A stretch of DNA of 64,000 nt from Pampus argenteus (Eukaryota > Chordata > Actinopteri > Scombriformes > Stromateidae), in the NCBI GenBank assembly GCA_036937835.1, contig CM072862.1, positions 12,271,001 to 12,335,000 on the forward strand, read 5' to 3'. Position numbers and translations under genes: made by a program. A model generated the notes under the pieces. It worked only from the letters and a program-made list of their open reading frames with translations, had not been told where the DNA came from and did no database searches. This document shows positions 47,601 to 59,335 of this stretch, in pieces; position 1 is the first letter of the stretch; each line of letters opens with the position of its first letter.

Positions 47601-50600
47601 GATAATGTGATAATTAGTTTGATGTGAGTATGTGTGTACATGTGTCAAACGTACCATTAGGTTCATCTTGAGGCTGTGGTTGAGTTGGAGGGCGGGTATA
47701 TAGTTGGCCTGCTGAAGGTAATGAACCATCAGTAGTTCTCTATTCTGGAGACCCCCTGTACCCTGAAGAAACTTCTCCAAACATTCCTGAAACGAACCCA
47801 AGTATCAAGAGTTTCACATGTTAAATTATCCTAACATTTCCCTACACATCATAAGTCTGCAACAAGTTGAGTGACATGTGGCAGCTTGTTTCCTAAATCA
47901 GGCCTGTGCAGGATCCTGTGTTTAAGATGTTTTTTCTTATTGAATAGTGTAAAGTGCTGCACAATAAGAAAGACAACTTCAAAATATTTATAATTATAAT
48001 TTAGAATTAATAAATATGTGACCATCTTAAAAAACAGGAAAGATATGCTATGAACTCTTATAGCTCCAAATTCTTTGTCAAGTGTGCTTGCTCTTAAACA
48101 CAGCTGAAAGCAATGCATAAATAAAGACACAGTAATTAAACATTAATCACTATCTACCAATTTAAAATGTATTAACTCATTCCTCTCCTACCTGTTCAGT
48201 GAGGCCCAGGGGCAGTTTGAGCAGCTCCTTGATGAGGCCCAGCTCTTGGCAGCTCTCATACAAGAAGGTCAGCAGCTCCGCCATGTTGAGACGATTAGAG
48301 TGTTGCCGTAGTATGGACCACGCCTCTATGAGACACCTGCAAGACGAGCACACTGGTTGATTATCGAAGGTAAGCTGAGACTTGTGAAAAGAGGCACATG
48401 ATCACCATCAGGTTTGTTCCCTAAAACAAAAATCCTTAAATTTCATGAGCCAAGAGACAAGAGCCTACAATTAGAATTTAAATATACTAGCGTTCATACA
48501 CAGAAAAAAAAGAGTGTACAGTCACCCTTTGCTCTTACCTGTTGTGTAGCAGTACAGAGAGACAGAGTTTGGCCTGGGAGGTGGAGGATATTGGGGGCTT
48601 TGTAACATGGAGGTATCGCAGTGCCACCGTGTATTGGCCCTGGCACATCAGCGCATGCAAGACACGTTCATGCTGCCACTCAAACTGACACTGAGAGGCA
48701 GCAGGATGCAGGAGCAGCTCAAAGGAACTCTGATCAGGACAAAGGGGAATTAACAGGGAATTTGTATCATTAATGTTTACACTATAATGCTGCTTTGCAT
48801 TGCTACATCCTCTTTGTATCAAAATATACATCTCAGAGAAAAATAAAAGAAACTGAGATTGTCGAATGTGTAAATAAATGTGTGAACCTGGTGGTCATGA
48901 TGGTCCAGCAGCCAGAGGCCTTGCACTAGTTTGACCAATCCGATAGGTATGGCAAAAGCTGTGGGAAAAGACTCCACGGACGCTCCCTCCTTATTAGGGT
49001 AGGAGTACATGACATCCAGCAGCAGGTAAATCACCTAAAGACAACTGGTCAAGGCTTATACATGCAGTAATTTCAGTTTAGTTTATACCTGTGACAGTTT
49101 AGGATTTTCTCTTGTGATAGGAGCATTTACAACCAACTACTGAATACTAGATTTTAAATTAATTTACCTCCAACATTGAACCCATACATATTTCAACATA
49201 TTTTATAACCTTTTACAATTAATAAAACAAAAATAAAACTGCACAACTATATACCTTAAGCATAAATAAAAGCATGTGTGTCTCCCTTTTATTTGCCGTT
49301 TGTAAGAACTGCACATAAGGCTGACAAAATGCCTAAATTCATGAAACATACTGGAGCTGACAAGGCAGACTTGGATATTACTTGGCAAATAGTAATTTTA
49401 GTTGAAGGATACAATTGCATGTTTTGCAGCTTCATCAATGTTGTCCAGTAGATAAATATCCAGCAACGCCTGTGGATCAAACATATATCATGAATATCCA
49501 GAGTTGTAACAACAGATGCATACTCAATCTGAATTACTGTGGATGGTACAAAATACATTACATTGAAAACAGGTTTAATGCTTACATGCAATGTAGGTGG
49601 TGGGTATTGCCCTGTTCCACCTTCATCCCTTTTCCACAGGTTGATCAAGCGTTCACCACACTGGCTGACCAAACCGTCAATCATCAGGCAGTCTGCACAC
49701 CACTTGCCCCTGAGAAGACAACAGCAGTGTATGGGCATTAGATTATCCTGATACAATTTTATCTGTAAATGAAATTCAAAATGAGTTACATAAAAGATTA
49801 ATAACTTGTTTGGGGTCATCTACCGGTTATCAAGTTACATATATAAAACCTCCAAAAGTACAATATAAGAAAATAATTCTCCACTAAGAGGAAATGGAAA
49901 CCGAGATGGGCATTCTATAGACTCCACTTTTGATGAGTGTCACTTTGTTTATGAAAAGTCTATTCAGATTGTATTAGCAAAAACTACTCACTTAGCCAGT
50001 CTGGTGAGCTCCTCTCTGCGTATAGTATAATAGTTACTGATGACTGAGTGGGTGTAGAAAGGCCTGGAGATCTGGAGAGCGTCATCGTCTGCAGAGGTTA
50101 GTTATGACCCAGAAAGAGAAAGAGAGAAAACAAATATAAAAGAACACCTATGACAGCTTATATACTTAAAGGATAGGTTCACAAATTTTCAAGTCTGACT
50201 TAAAACAATAGTCAGGTGTTTGTATGAATACTGAAAGAGGTTTTCCTCGCTGTAATGTTTACATGTTTGTGTAACCAACACTCTACCTGATCCCTCAGGC
50301 AGCAGGCCTGTGCGACAGAACCAGAGGACGACTTGAGCATACTTGGAAATCAGACTGGACACCATGTTTTTGTTCATCAGACCCAACAGGCCTATACAAC
50401 ACAAATGAAAGCAGAGCTCATCAATAACTACAAACACTCAAAAACAACATAACAGCTGCTGAGCTGCTTGATTGGCTAGTTAATTATATGACAGTTACAC
50501 AGTACATATGATGGTATCCATATAAGTACTGCACCTTTTTGGGTGAGCTCCTGAGCTTCACTGAGCAGACAATGGAAGATAGTACTGAGGTTACCCAGCA

Positions 50601-51453
50601 GTCTCTGGCTGTGCTGTAGCAGCTGCATCGTCTGAGGATCTGTGAAGTTGGATGAGCTGTCAAAGAGTGGTGCACCTAGAGAACAAACACACACACAAAG
50701 ACAAGCAGAGACACAATGTATTGTAAACGTGTTGTGTATACTGAAAAAAATATTTATTATTAGGTTAAGAAAACATGTCTGATCTTATCAATTCAAAAAG
50801 ATATCAGTGGGTAGGTTGAGTAGTCACTGCCAAATTTAAGATTTGTACAAATGTTCAAAAGTGATACAATTTATTAATACTCTGTTAAGATCACACAACA
50901 TATTCAAACTCTGAGCATGTCTACCACAATGTTCTATACAATTCAGAATGTTTTTTTATTAATAAAAAACAAACAAACAAACAAAGAACATACAGATGCC
51001 ATCCAGTTCCTCCTTGGTCTGGACTACTTTGTTCCAAGCCCAATCCAGGATGTAGCGTAGGTTCAGTGCAGACCCTGGTTGTTCTGTTAAGGAGGAACAG
51101 AATTACAAGCATTAGAGTTTACTGTACGCTTTTAAAGTCATGTGTCTAGTAGCTGACGTGAGTTCTTTGAGTTTAAGAAACAATTTGACAGTTCCTCACC
51201 CTCTGCAGTCCACTGCTTGATACAGCCAGTAATCAGACCCAAGGAGCTAGTCTCTACAGCTGTGGATAAGATGGCATCCAGCTGCTCCTCCTAAAGGCCA
51301 ACAAGACGAGCACCAATACTTCAGAATAAATATTGTTTTTAATTCAGTGTATTATTTTGTATTACATAAAGGGACAAAAGCAGTAGTGGGATTGGTATCA
51401 GTGTGCTTGGCAGGTGTGTTGAAGCAGGTAATTCTGCAGACCAAGATGTCAGA

Positions 51454-51490
<37 letters not shown>

Positions 51491-54400
51491 CTGAGAGAGG
51501 CTGGATGCCTGGGTGTCAGCCAGGCGAGGTGAGAGAAGGCCAGACATGAGGCAGCGTGAGTAGCTAGTGGAGATGATGTCACTTGAACACGGAGCAGCTT
51601 TCTTTAAGAATCTCAGTGTCTGGTTTTAATGACAATGAATTACAATTTTTGTTATTCCAATCAAATTTAATTATTGAAATCCAACCTCCAAATACTGCAT
51701 ATGTCATAAATACCATCATTCAAATACACAAGTATGCCAAAAAAAACCAAACACGAAACTTGCCTCTTTCTGATACCCAGAGCAGGTTAAGTGCACAATT
51801 CCAGAGTTTAGCAAGCAGGTAGCATCTGTAATATAAGAATGATAGGAACAAGAAAATCTTATATTTCAGCTACACACATATTTTAACATGTACTATGAAT
51901 GAACTATGAAAGGCAGCACAGAAAAAAACAACAACCTTAGAGCTTAGTAATAATTTCAAATTACATTTTTATCATCACTCAACATAATTCTATAATTGTA
52001 CCACGAGAAAATTCTCTTTGATGGTACATACAGTGTTAACACTTACCAAAGTTGTATGTGGTCGAGTTAAAGTATTGTTCTGGTGGAGGACAGGTTAAAG
52101 GCATGCCCCTGCTCAGGCTGCGGTCGTGCACTAACACATCCAGTAGGACATGAGGAGACACCATCTGCACCACTGGGTCCAGAGACCAGACTGCCAGGTA
52201 AGGACAATTGTGCAGAGACTCCCCCGTTCTGGCAAAAACACAAGTGAAAGTGCAAGTGAAATGCAGTGTCTCAGTAAACCAAGCAATCATTACAGTAACA
52301 GCAATAGCAATTACAGTAAGTACCTGCATTGCTGCAGTTTTGTCAAACCATCAATAAGGATGAGAGAAACAAGACTAACACAGGGTGTCATATTGCTCAT
52401 GCCATTTTGTTTTTAGATTCAATCTTTAAATCTGAATAGTAATAGTGAATAGTAAAACTTGAATCTCTTTTCCTTTGGAAATATATTGCCAGTCTCTTGG
52501 ATATGGAGAAGATTTTTTTTTTTTTGAAAATTCTATTTTAATTAGCTTGATTTCTTTTTCTTTAAGCCACTTTAAATCAATTCCCTATTCCCATCAATGC
52601 ATACTATTGTGAAATTAAGATTAGTACGGTCAGCCACAAAGACCTTTTGAAAAATATATTTCGAAAATTAATTTATGCATAGGTCAGAAAGTTGGGAATT
52701 TATTTTAAAATGTATGGTAATCAGGAACTCAAAGAAGCCTCATACTGTAAGTATGTAAACGAGTTTCCTCTGTACCTTAATGAGTCTGGCATTTGTGCAT
52801 GGTACCAGCGGTTGATGTCAAAAACACCGATGAAGATGGACGGAGTTCCTTGACCATAGGCCTTGACTTGCCAGCTGAAGATAGACACACTGGTGTCTGG
52901 AGATGCAACTGAAAATGGGAAGAGGTGTATTTGATTAGCAAATAGAAGGCAAGTAGATAAATTAATTAATAAATTAATTTAAAAAAAGAGAGACAAATGT
53001 AGTAAAATCCATTTTAATAGGAACACACAAAAGTATAGCCACTTTATGATTCTACTTTTTTAGTATGACAACACTAGTCATGTCAAAGTCTGATTTGCAA
53101 AGAGGCTGCACAAATTAGTTCCCTACATACTCTATTTACATACAGACTATTTTCCACAGACAGTGTGAGAAGAAGCAGGCTCACCGTCATTCATGCTGTC
53201 ATCTCTGTCAGGATGGGGTCTGAACTTCTCGATGGTCTGGCAGCTGAGCAGGCGGGTGTTGGTGGTCTGGGCCCTGAGAGGAAAAGCTGTACCATTTAAC
53301 TCCTGACTGTAACGTTCCTCACAATACTCCAGACCCTGAGTGACAAAAAGACAAAGAAGGAGAACGGTAAATTTGCAGTAAATTTCCTGGGGGTGACACT
53401 GAACTAGCACTGAAAAGAAAATATCAATGTAATCTTGTATGTACTACAGACCTCATAGAGGATCTTCCCAGAAGCTAGACACTTCCGTTCACTGAAGGCC
53501 AGCTGAAGCAGGCGGAGGCTGACCATATCTCCCTCGCTGTATGGGAGTGAGACGAGGTAGGGGAAAAATAAGAACTTGGTGGGAAAAAGAGATAAAATAA
53601 AAAACACGCAAGCAAGACTTACAGGTCCTGAGAAGACTGAACAGCCCAGAGGTAGCAGCAGTTCCTGGGGTCATTTTCTGGCTCCTGGAAGGTGAAGGCA
53701 TGCACAGGCATCCTGCCACCATCTAACTGGGAGTGGTATCTACATATGAACAATCAAACAAAAAAAAATCTGAAAAGAAGCACAGCCTGTTGGAATTACA
53801 TATGACTCTTGAAACAAAGGCCAACTTGCACCAAATGTCACTACAGTGACATTTGAGTAATGAAATGTATTATTGTTTTGTCAGAATACATTTCTTTTTT
53901 TAGTGAAGCTATGTATCACACAGCAACAGTGCATCTTGGCCTTATAAAGGCTATTCAGGATCGACACCTACACATCGTTCTTGTACACTTTCACAAAATA
54001 TAGAAATCAGTAGAAATCCAAAGACTCACTCTTTCTTTAGAGACTTCATGTTCCACAGCTGCAAGTATCCATCAGAAAATCCCACAGCCAGCTGGTTGGT
54101 CCTGGAGATGTACTGCAGAGCTGTGGTTCCAACTCCATTGGGCCCATTTAGCTGGAGGCAAAGATGTCTGCCCTGTCTGTTACTGACTTCTCTAAGCCTA
54201 GGGATCTCTGCTGGAGATTTGGTCACTACCTGCAGGTCTGGGAACAGAGATTGGTTTAAAAAGAGAAATGAGAGACAGAGGGCAAAACAAAGATTAAAAT
54301 GAGCACATTGTTTGCCTGTCACTCATATTTAGAGAATCAGAGACAAGAAAGAGACACAAATCTCGCCATCTCATTGCCACCTCTAAGCATGAAAAAGGAT

Positions 54401-56263
54401 CAGATGTAAAAATTACAGAAAGGAAAAAAAAGGAGGGTTGCAAACATTGTTGCTACAGTCATTATAACAAACCCACAAGATTATTCCCTTTGTGAAAGAT
54501 GTCTAGTAGTTATAAAGTAATTGTATAACATAGCAAGAAAAAACTAGTCTCAGCTTTTCATGGACATCAAAATGTCTGGAAACAAAGGACAAGCAGAACA
54601 CAGAGAATTTCAATTGAATAGGTGTCCATTTATTGCCTCCTCAAAGGCAAATTCATTGTGACCATTTACCCCTTTGCAGAGAGGTCTAAAAAGAGCAGTT
54701 TTTTGAGGAACAGGTGATAATAAAAGAGTACAAACACAGACACGTGTACATCCAATGTCTCCATATGAAAGCTTCTCACCTGAAGCCTCTAGCTCGCTTT
54801 GGCTACAGGACAGATCGTCAAGACAGAGGTCCACGAGCAGAACGTGACCGAGATCAGTTATGACGGCAGCAATGCCAAAGAACCAGCGCAGACTCTGGTG
54901 GAGGTGCTGGGTAGAGGTGCTTGCTCCACCATAACTCACTAACGGCTCAATGGCTGTAATCTACAGGACAGGAAAGAGAGAAAGACAGTGGTCATGTTTT
55001 AGTATGCAAAAGGTGGCTAAATCAGGGCTTTTCTTTTCCAATGTCCTAAGATGAGTGTTTCAGAAAATTTTAGATGTGAATCTGAAATATTTTGTATTGT
55101 GCCACCACTTCAGTTTAATCGACTTTTGTAAATCAGAATTTTTAATTTGTCAATCTCAATTCAAATACCTACTGAAACAAAATACTTGGTACTTTCCTGC
55201 TGAATGAGGTGTTATTAAGCATTGACAGAGTCTGTAAACATTTGCTTGTTAAGAGGTAATTTCTTTTGTATAAATGTATTTAATCAAGCACATTAGCATT
55301 TACTGATTTATGTCTGGTTTGAGAGTATTTTTCTATTACAACACAAAGACAATTGATGTTAGTAATGTGAAATATAGAATCTCACTCAAGCTATTGTTGC
55401 TTATTATTTCTATTGCTTATCTATTGCATAATTAATAGACCATCTCTAGCAGTAAATAGTATAGGAGACCCTGATGCATAGCCAACTCACCCTGCCTGGT
55501 ATAACCACAGCTTTGACCACCCTCGACAGTCCCAAGTCATAGAGACACAGCACACTGCCCTCCGCTTCCTCCAAGCCAACCAGCAATCCAGTCCTAGTAA
55601 CACAAAACAATTACAGAATTAACATTCAATTTTTTTTTATCTTTTTATGTCACAAAATGTAGAAATGTACAAATATTTATGACAGTTGTCTGTGTGTACT
55701 CATCACAAGTTTGTACAGAAGCTGATATTGAAAAAATGCATTAATTGCAATCCACATCAAAGAGTGATAAACAGATGAAGAGAAAGTGAAACAAAGCCCT
55801 GACCGTTTTAGCCAGCTGAAATCTCTTGCAGCAAGGACGCTGGGTAGGTGTTCCCCTCCACCGCTGAAGCAGTATGCAGACAGTCTTTCTCCTGTCACTG
55901 CATTGACAACCTCCAGATGGGGACCACAGGCTAGCCAAGCCAGCCCGCCACGGCCTTCACACACAGACAGGTATTGGGGTTATGAATCATACAATTCATG
56001 AATCTAGACATCACTTTGATGCCTCAAATGTTTCTAGTGTTTAAAAATTAAATAAGTCTTGTTCCCTTCTTGTCTTTGCAACTAAGGTTGCAGGGAAGAA
56101 AATATTTTTATAGAAATCCCTGATCGGAAAAAATAGGCTCACCAGTAGTGAACCTCCCATGAAGCACAGAGTCCAGAGTGATCTCATCCTCTCCCAGAGC
56201 ATCTACAGTCACTCCTGGGAAAGGCAGCAGGCTGCTGGTGACTTGGGCAGTCAGGTCATGCAT
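38640..56263 (-). CDS. ahctf1: ELYS / AT-hook nucleoporin AHCTF1 (39 coding exons)
   Basis: ELYS binds chromatin at the end of mitosis and recruits the Nup107-160 Y-complex to start nuclear pore assembly; it also sits at kinetochores and pores. The joined protein is 2796 residues (human 2266). The N-terminal beta-propeller (about 1-490) begins MHDLTAQVTSSLLPFPGVT and holds near-human blocks such as YISRTNQLAVGFSDGYLQLW and DINRWYHAQMPDSLR. The alpha-helical ELYS domain follows (about 600-1030, with CADCLMIDGLVSQ and LWKRDEGGTG). The C-terminal half is disordered and acidic, then basic with many SP/TP-RR motifs, and ends with PPPLAEVELISPLPSPADP, close to the human tail. The extra length is mostly in exon 34, which includes seven 34-residue repeats. 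Start ATG 56261-56263; stop TAG 38640-38642. The zebrafish mutant in this gene is flotte lotte. Confidence 0.95.
40429..42963 (-). other. ahctf1: ahctf1 giant exon 34 (845 codons)
   Basis: One uninterrupted phase-0 exon encoding residues about 1687-2531. The first part is acidic and holds the 34-residue repeat block. The second part (from about 41200 down) turns basic, with repeated SP/TP-x-R-R-(S/T) motifs. It corresponds to the disordered chromatin-binding region of ELYS. Confidence 0.9.
41620..42333 (-). repeat. ahctf1: Seven in-frame 102-bp tandem repeats in ahctf1
   Basis: Seven full copies, each exactly 102 bp (34 residues), start at 42333 and step down to 41620. The unit begins QDLEHTVANQNxEDA and continues EEQEEAGLVML then (T/A)EDPES. 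Copies differ by only a few residues (D/Y, I/M, E/K, A/G). Degenerate half copies flank both ends (about 42409-42334 and 41619-41572). It corresponds to ELYS residues about 1897-2134. Confidence 0.97.
44641..44677. repeat. (TAA)n and (TA)n microsatellite
   Basis: AT-only trinucleotide run followed by a TA run in ahctf1 intron 30, just downstream of the exon 30 donor. Confidence 0.9.
51457..51488. repeat. ahctf1: (GT)16 array forming the ahctf1 exon 12 donor context
   Basis: In transcript orientation the exon 12 donor reads CTCAG|GTACACACAC and continues as a CA array from intron position +3. Confidence 0.92.
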
Positions 56264-56269
56264 TGTTTA

Positions 56270-58269
56270 CTGTTAAACAAACAAAAAAAAAAAAAGAGAC
56301 ATATATTAGAAACAGCAGACAGTTTATTTACCCTTCACCGAATCCTCTCCTCGTCAATATCACCGTCCTTTAATTACTTGGCTAAATTAAACATCATTCA
56401 GTCACAGTAAAATGACAACCTGTGAAACACCCCTTTTCGAAACCCCTTCCTACTCAATAAATCCACTTCAGACTGTATCTGTTCAGCTGGGTTTCACAGT
56501 ACAAAAGAGGCCTTTCTTTCAAAGCACAGTTGTCAGGAAACGTGCCGTCACAAACTTGCTGACAACTGAGGCTGCTTTCTACTCAGCAGCACCACATGTC
56601 TGCTATACATCTGTTTGCAGTATGAAAACAGGTTCTGGTTAAGTGCAAGTATGACACCATGGCTTTTATATATTTATCTGAGATCATCACAGATCTCCAG
56701 TCAGACTTCCACAAATACAGGTTTATCCAGTTAATATATAGCCTATAATGTTAATGGGGTCAAGGCATTAGCATTAGCATTAGCAGAGCAGCAGTAGAAC
56801 ATTTTTCCTGAGTGAAAAAGTTCAAACGTTCCCTAAGATTTGCTATGACACATGTGTTTAAACAAGAATATTATCTCCAGCAAGTATAATGTATACACAC
56901 TGGAGATTTTCAAGGCCAAGTCAATCTGAATGGAAATTTGCTTGTCAGCTTCACACTACGCAAATGGACACAATACTGCCCTCTGTGACCACAATGAAAA
57001 ACACAGCGGATTCAAGTGAACTCCCGCGCAACAAGTCTGCCACTACGCAGCCACATGTCATCACATGGAGATGGACCATGTACGCATAATTATGACCATT
57101 TCCAACTAAACGACCCCAATCTAGGAACTTAAAAGCGCCGAAACAATATTACAGATTGCTGACTGAGACAGAGATAAAAAACAGCAAATAATGATTAACA
57201 GCATATTTAGTTTCACCTAACACTCACGTGCGTCATATATTAGCAAAGTTTGAGTGCGACAGCCCATAAAGATGTGCAACTCTCTCACCTTGTTACAACC
57301 TTTAACAACTCCCAAATGTAACCGTCGAGAGAAGATTGAGACGTTACATACATATAACTGTCAGGTAACTAAGGTGGCTAATGTTAGCTTGTTCGTTAGC
57401 ATACAGTAGCTTCAGTGGCTACAGTTAGCGTTGTGCTAGCTAGACATAATGTAAACAACCAGTTGAACGCTTTCGTGGCACAATGTAATGCACATTGCTG
57501 TTCATCGCTGGACGGTAACAAAAGACTACAAATATGCCAATGTTACTGAGACTTGCACACTTCCCTCAGCATGCTACTAAGTTAGCTAACAAGGTCACGC
57601 AGGATTAGCTCAGATGTATGCAAGTTCATCGGTTAAAAGTTGAAGGTAGCTAATTTAGCTGTATGCATACCTGAGCAGAGGGGGTAACAAATACGTTATG
57701 TCTGCCGTTATCGCATTAGTATTGCAACAAATATCAACTACAGCATTAGTTTTAGATTAAAGTTAGTTTACTCATCCGGAGACTAACTGGTTAAAAATCA
57801 CAGGCAGGGTAGTTAGCTCGTCTGCAACTTTCGCTAACGTTTAGCGAGTGTTGGTGTCAAAATTAGCCAAGCAGTGTGTCCGTTAGTTTTCTCCGCGACC
57901 CACTTCAGGGCTGACAACCTTTTTCATTGAGGCAGCATCTTACTAGTGTCACTGCTGTCTTGTCTTTACTTGAGCCGGAGGTTTAGTTAGCTGGGTAAAG
58001 GCACACTGGTGATCAAGCTTTATCTCTGGACTGGAGCGGACTACAGGGCTAACGTTAGTGAGGCAGTTTGCACGTAGGCTACTAGCAACATCACAGAGTT
58101 GGTCTTATGATAGCGACGAGTCACGTCCCTGCGTAGAGACGAGAAAGTGTAGCTACTTTAAATTTGCTTGGGGATTTAACGCAAGTTTGGTAAGCTAGCT
58201 CTCTATCAGATAAACTGCGCTGGAAAATGTGATGCAATGTGCCGCTAGTTGCTACCGACGTTAACGTAC
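56270..58269 (-). other. ahctf1: ahctf1 5' UTR intron (2.0 kb)
   Basis: The start-codon exon has an acceptor (TTTAACAG) just six bases before the ATG, so it begins at 56269. An upstream non-coding exon must therefore exist. A good donor (CGGACAG|GTACGT) on the minus strand at 58270 marks its likely 3' end. The right third of this intron is CpG-rich with AACGTTA-type words. No coding ORF is supported. Confidence 0.6.
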
Positions 58270-58580
58270 CTGTCCGAGGATGTTGACGGCTTTATTTGAG
58301 TCACGAATGTTTTGTTTTCCTTGACGAATCCCGACTCCTTATTTTCTCTGTCATAATCCGCTCATGTTATAAAATACAATTCATACGTACAGCCCCCTAA
58401 ACGCTTCCAAAGACAGACAAGCCTGAAATGCTTCCCTTAGACTTCAGGCTTCTTCAACGCAAAGCGCCATTTCCACTGTTGGAAATTGCTCTATGCACTT
58501 CTTCTTCGTTGGTTCTGATTTTGTCAGATACCATGCAGCGATGGCGTAATGTCGCCCTCGTCGGTGTGGGCGTTTAAATG
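58270..58580 (-). promoter_or_regulatory. ahctf1: Predicted ahctf1 first exon and promoter
   Basis: CpG-enriched stretch with a donor at its left end (58269/58270) and no TATA box, as expected for a housekeeping gene. The exact transcription start cannot be fixed from sequence; the area around 58450-58560 is most likely. Confidence 0.5.
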
Positions 58581-59335
58581 CTTAATCTGTTAAAAAAAAA
58601 CGCCCTTTTCCACTGATAATAGTTTCTGGTGGATGTGCACATTTTTTCTTCCTAATTTTTCTCAATAATATTATGGTGATCTCTAGCTCCACTACTAAGC
58701 CCAATTGAATGAATGTTTTTGTGAGTCTGTCACCTCAGTTATTTGCTTTATTTTATTATTATTATTATTTTATCATTCTGAATTATTCTTGTGTAAGAAG
58801 GGACTCTGATTTGAAGGCCCATACACTCATTCATATGGTTCACTCTCAATAGTAGCCCTGACATCACAGCAATGCACAATAAACATATGATGTCTGTGAT
58901 ACAGTACTGTAGCCCTCCCTTTATGTTTCAACTCTTCTGTTTGTGACATTTTCATGCACTTGCATTAAACAAGAAATACTAAGAATAAGCAGCAGAAAAA
59001 GGAAGTTGTGCAAAAAAAAAACAAAAAAAAAAAAACATTAAAAAAAAACATTCAGTATGGAAAAATACCACTAGAAATAGGACATGGTTTTAAAAATAAG
59101 TACAAATCACACAAGCAGAGACAGACAAATATTTAATGCATAATTTGTGAGAAATTTGGTTGTGTATATATTGTCATCAAATAGTTCTTACTGTAATGCT
59201 TTCATAATTACAATGGAAAGTCTTAAAAAAGACAGAGTATTATTTGCCAATACAGCATGCAGATACAGCTTTAAACAAATAGTTTTTGAAAAACTAAATA
59301 TAAAAATAGTTTCCTCTTGTAGAATACGCAGTCCG
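58581..59335 (-). other. Intergenic region and pwwp3a 3' UTR
   Basis: AT-rich sequence with A-runs (about 59013-59050). An ATTAAA-type signal on the minus strand lies at about 59132-59137, roughly 200 bases below the pwwp3a stop, and is a plausible 3' end. No other gene is seen. Confidence 0.5.

Larger units (their letters stand above)
38640..56263 (-). other. ahctf1: Exon map of ahctf1
   Basis: Coding exons in order: 56263-56143, 55954-55804, 55593-55491, 54960-54780, 54237-54030, 53739-53623, 53536-53452, 53335-53185, 52908-52776, 52228-52047, 51825-51764, 51619-51491, 51290-51200, 51083-50994, 50675-50535, 50391-50287, 50088-49992, 49709-49586, 49469-49413, 49034-48888, 48729-48539, 48336-48192, 47786-47655, 47460-47313, 47111-46961, 46859-46752, 46447-46303, 46139-45924, 45712-45076, 44884-44696, 44132-44027, 43873-43758, 43641-43343, 42963-40429, 40146-39903, 39673-39497, 39416-39328, 39077-38989, 38838-38640. 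All phases agree. Introns are GT-AG except intron 11 (GC-AG). Introns longer than 300 bp hold only simple AT-rich sequence. Confidence 0.88.
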
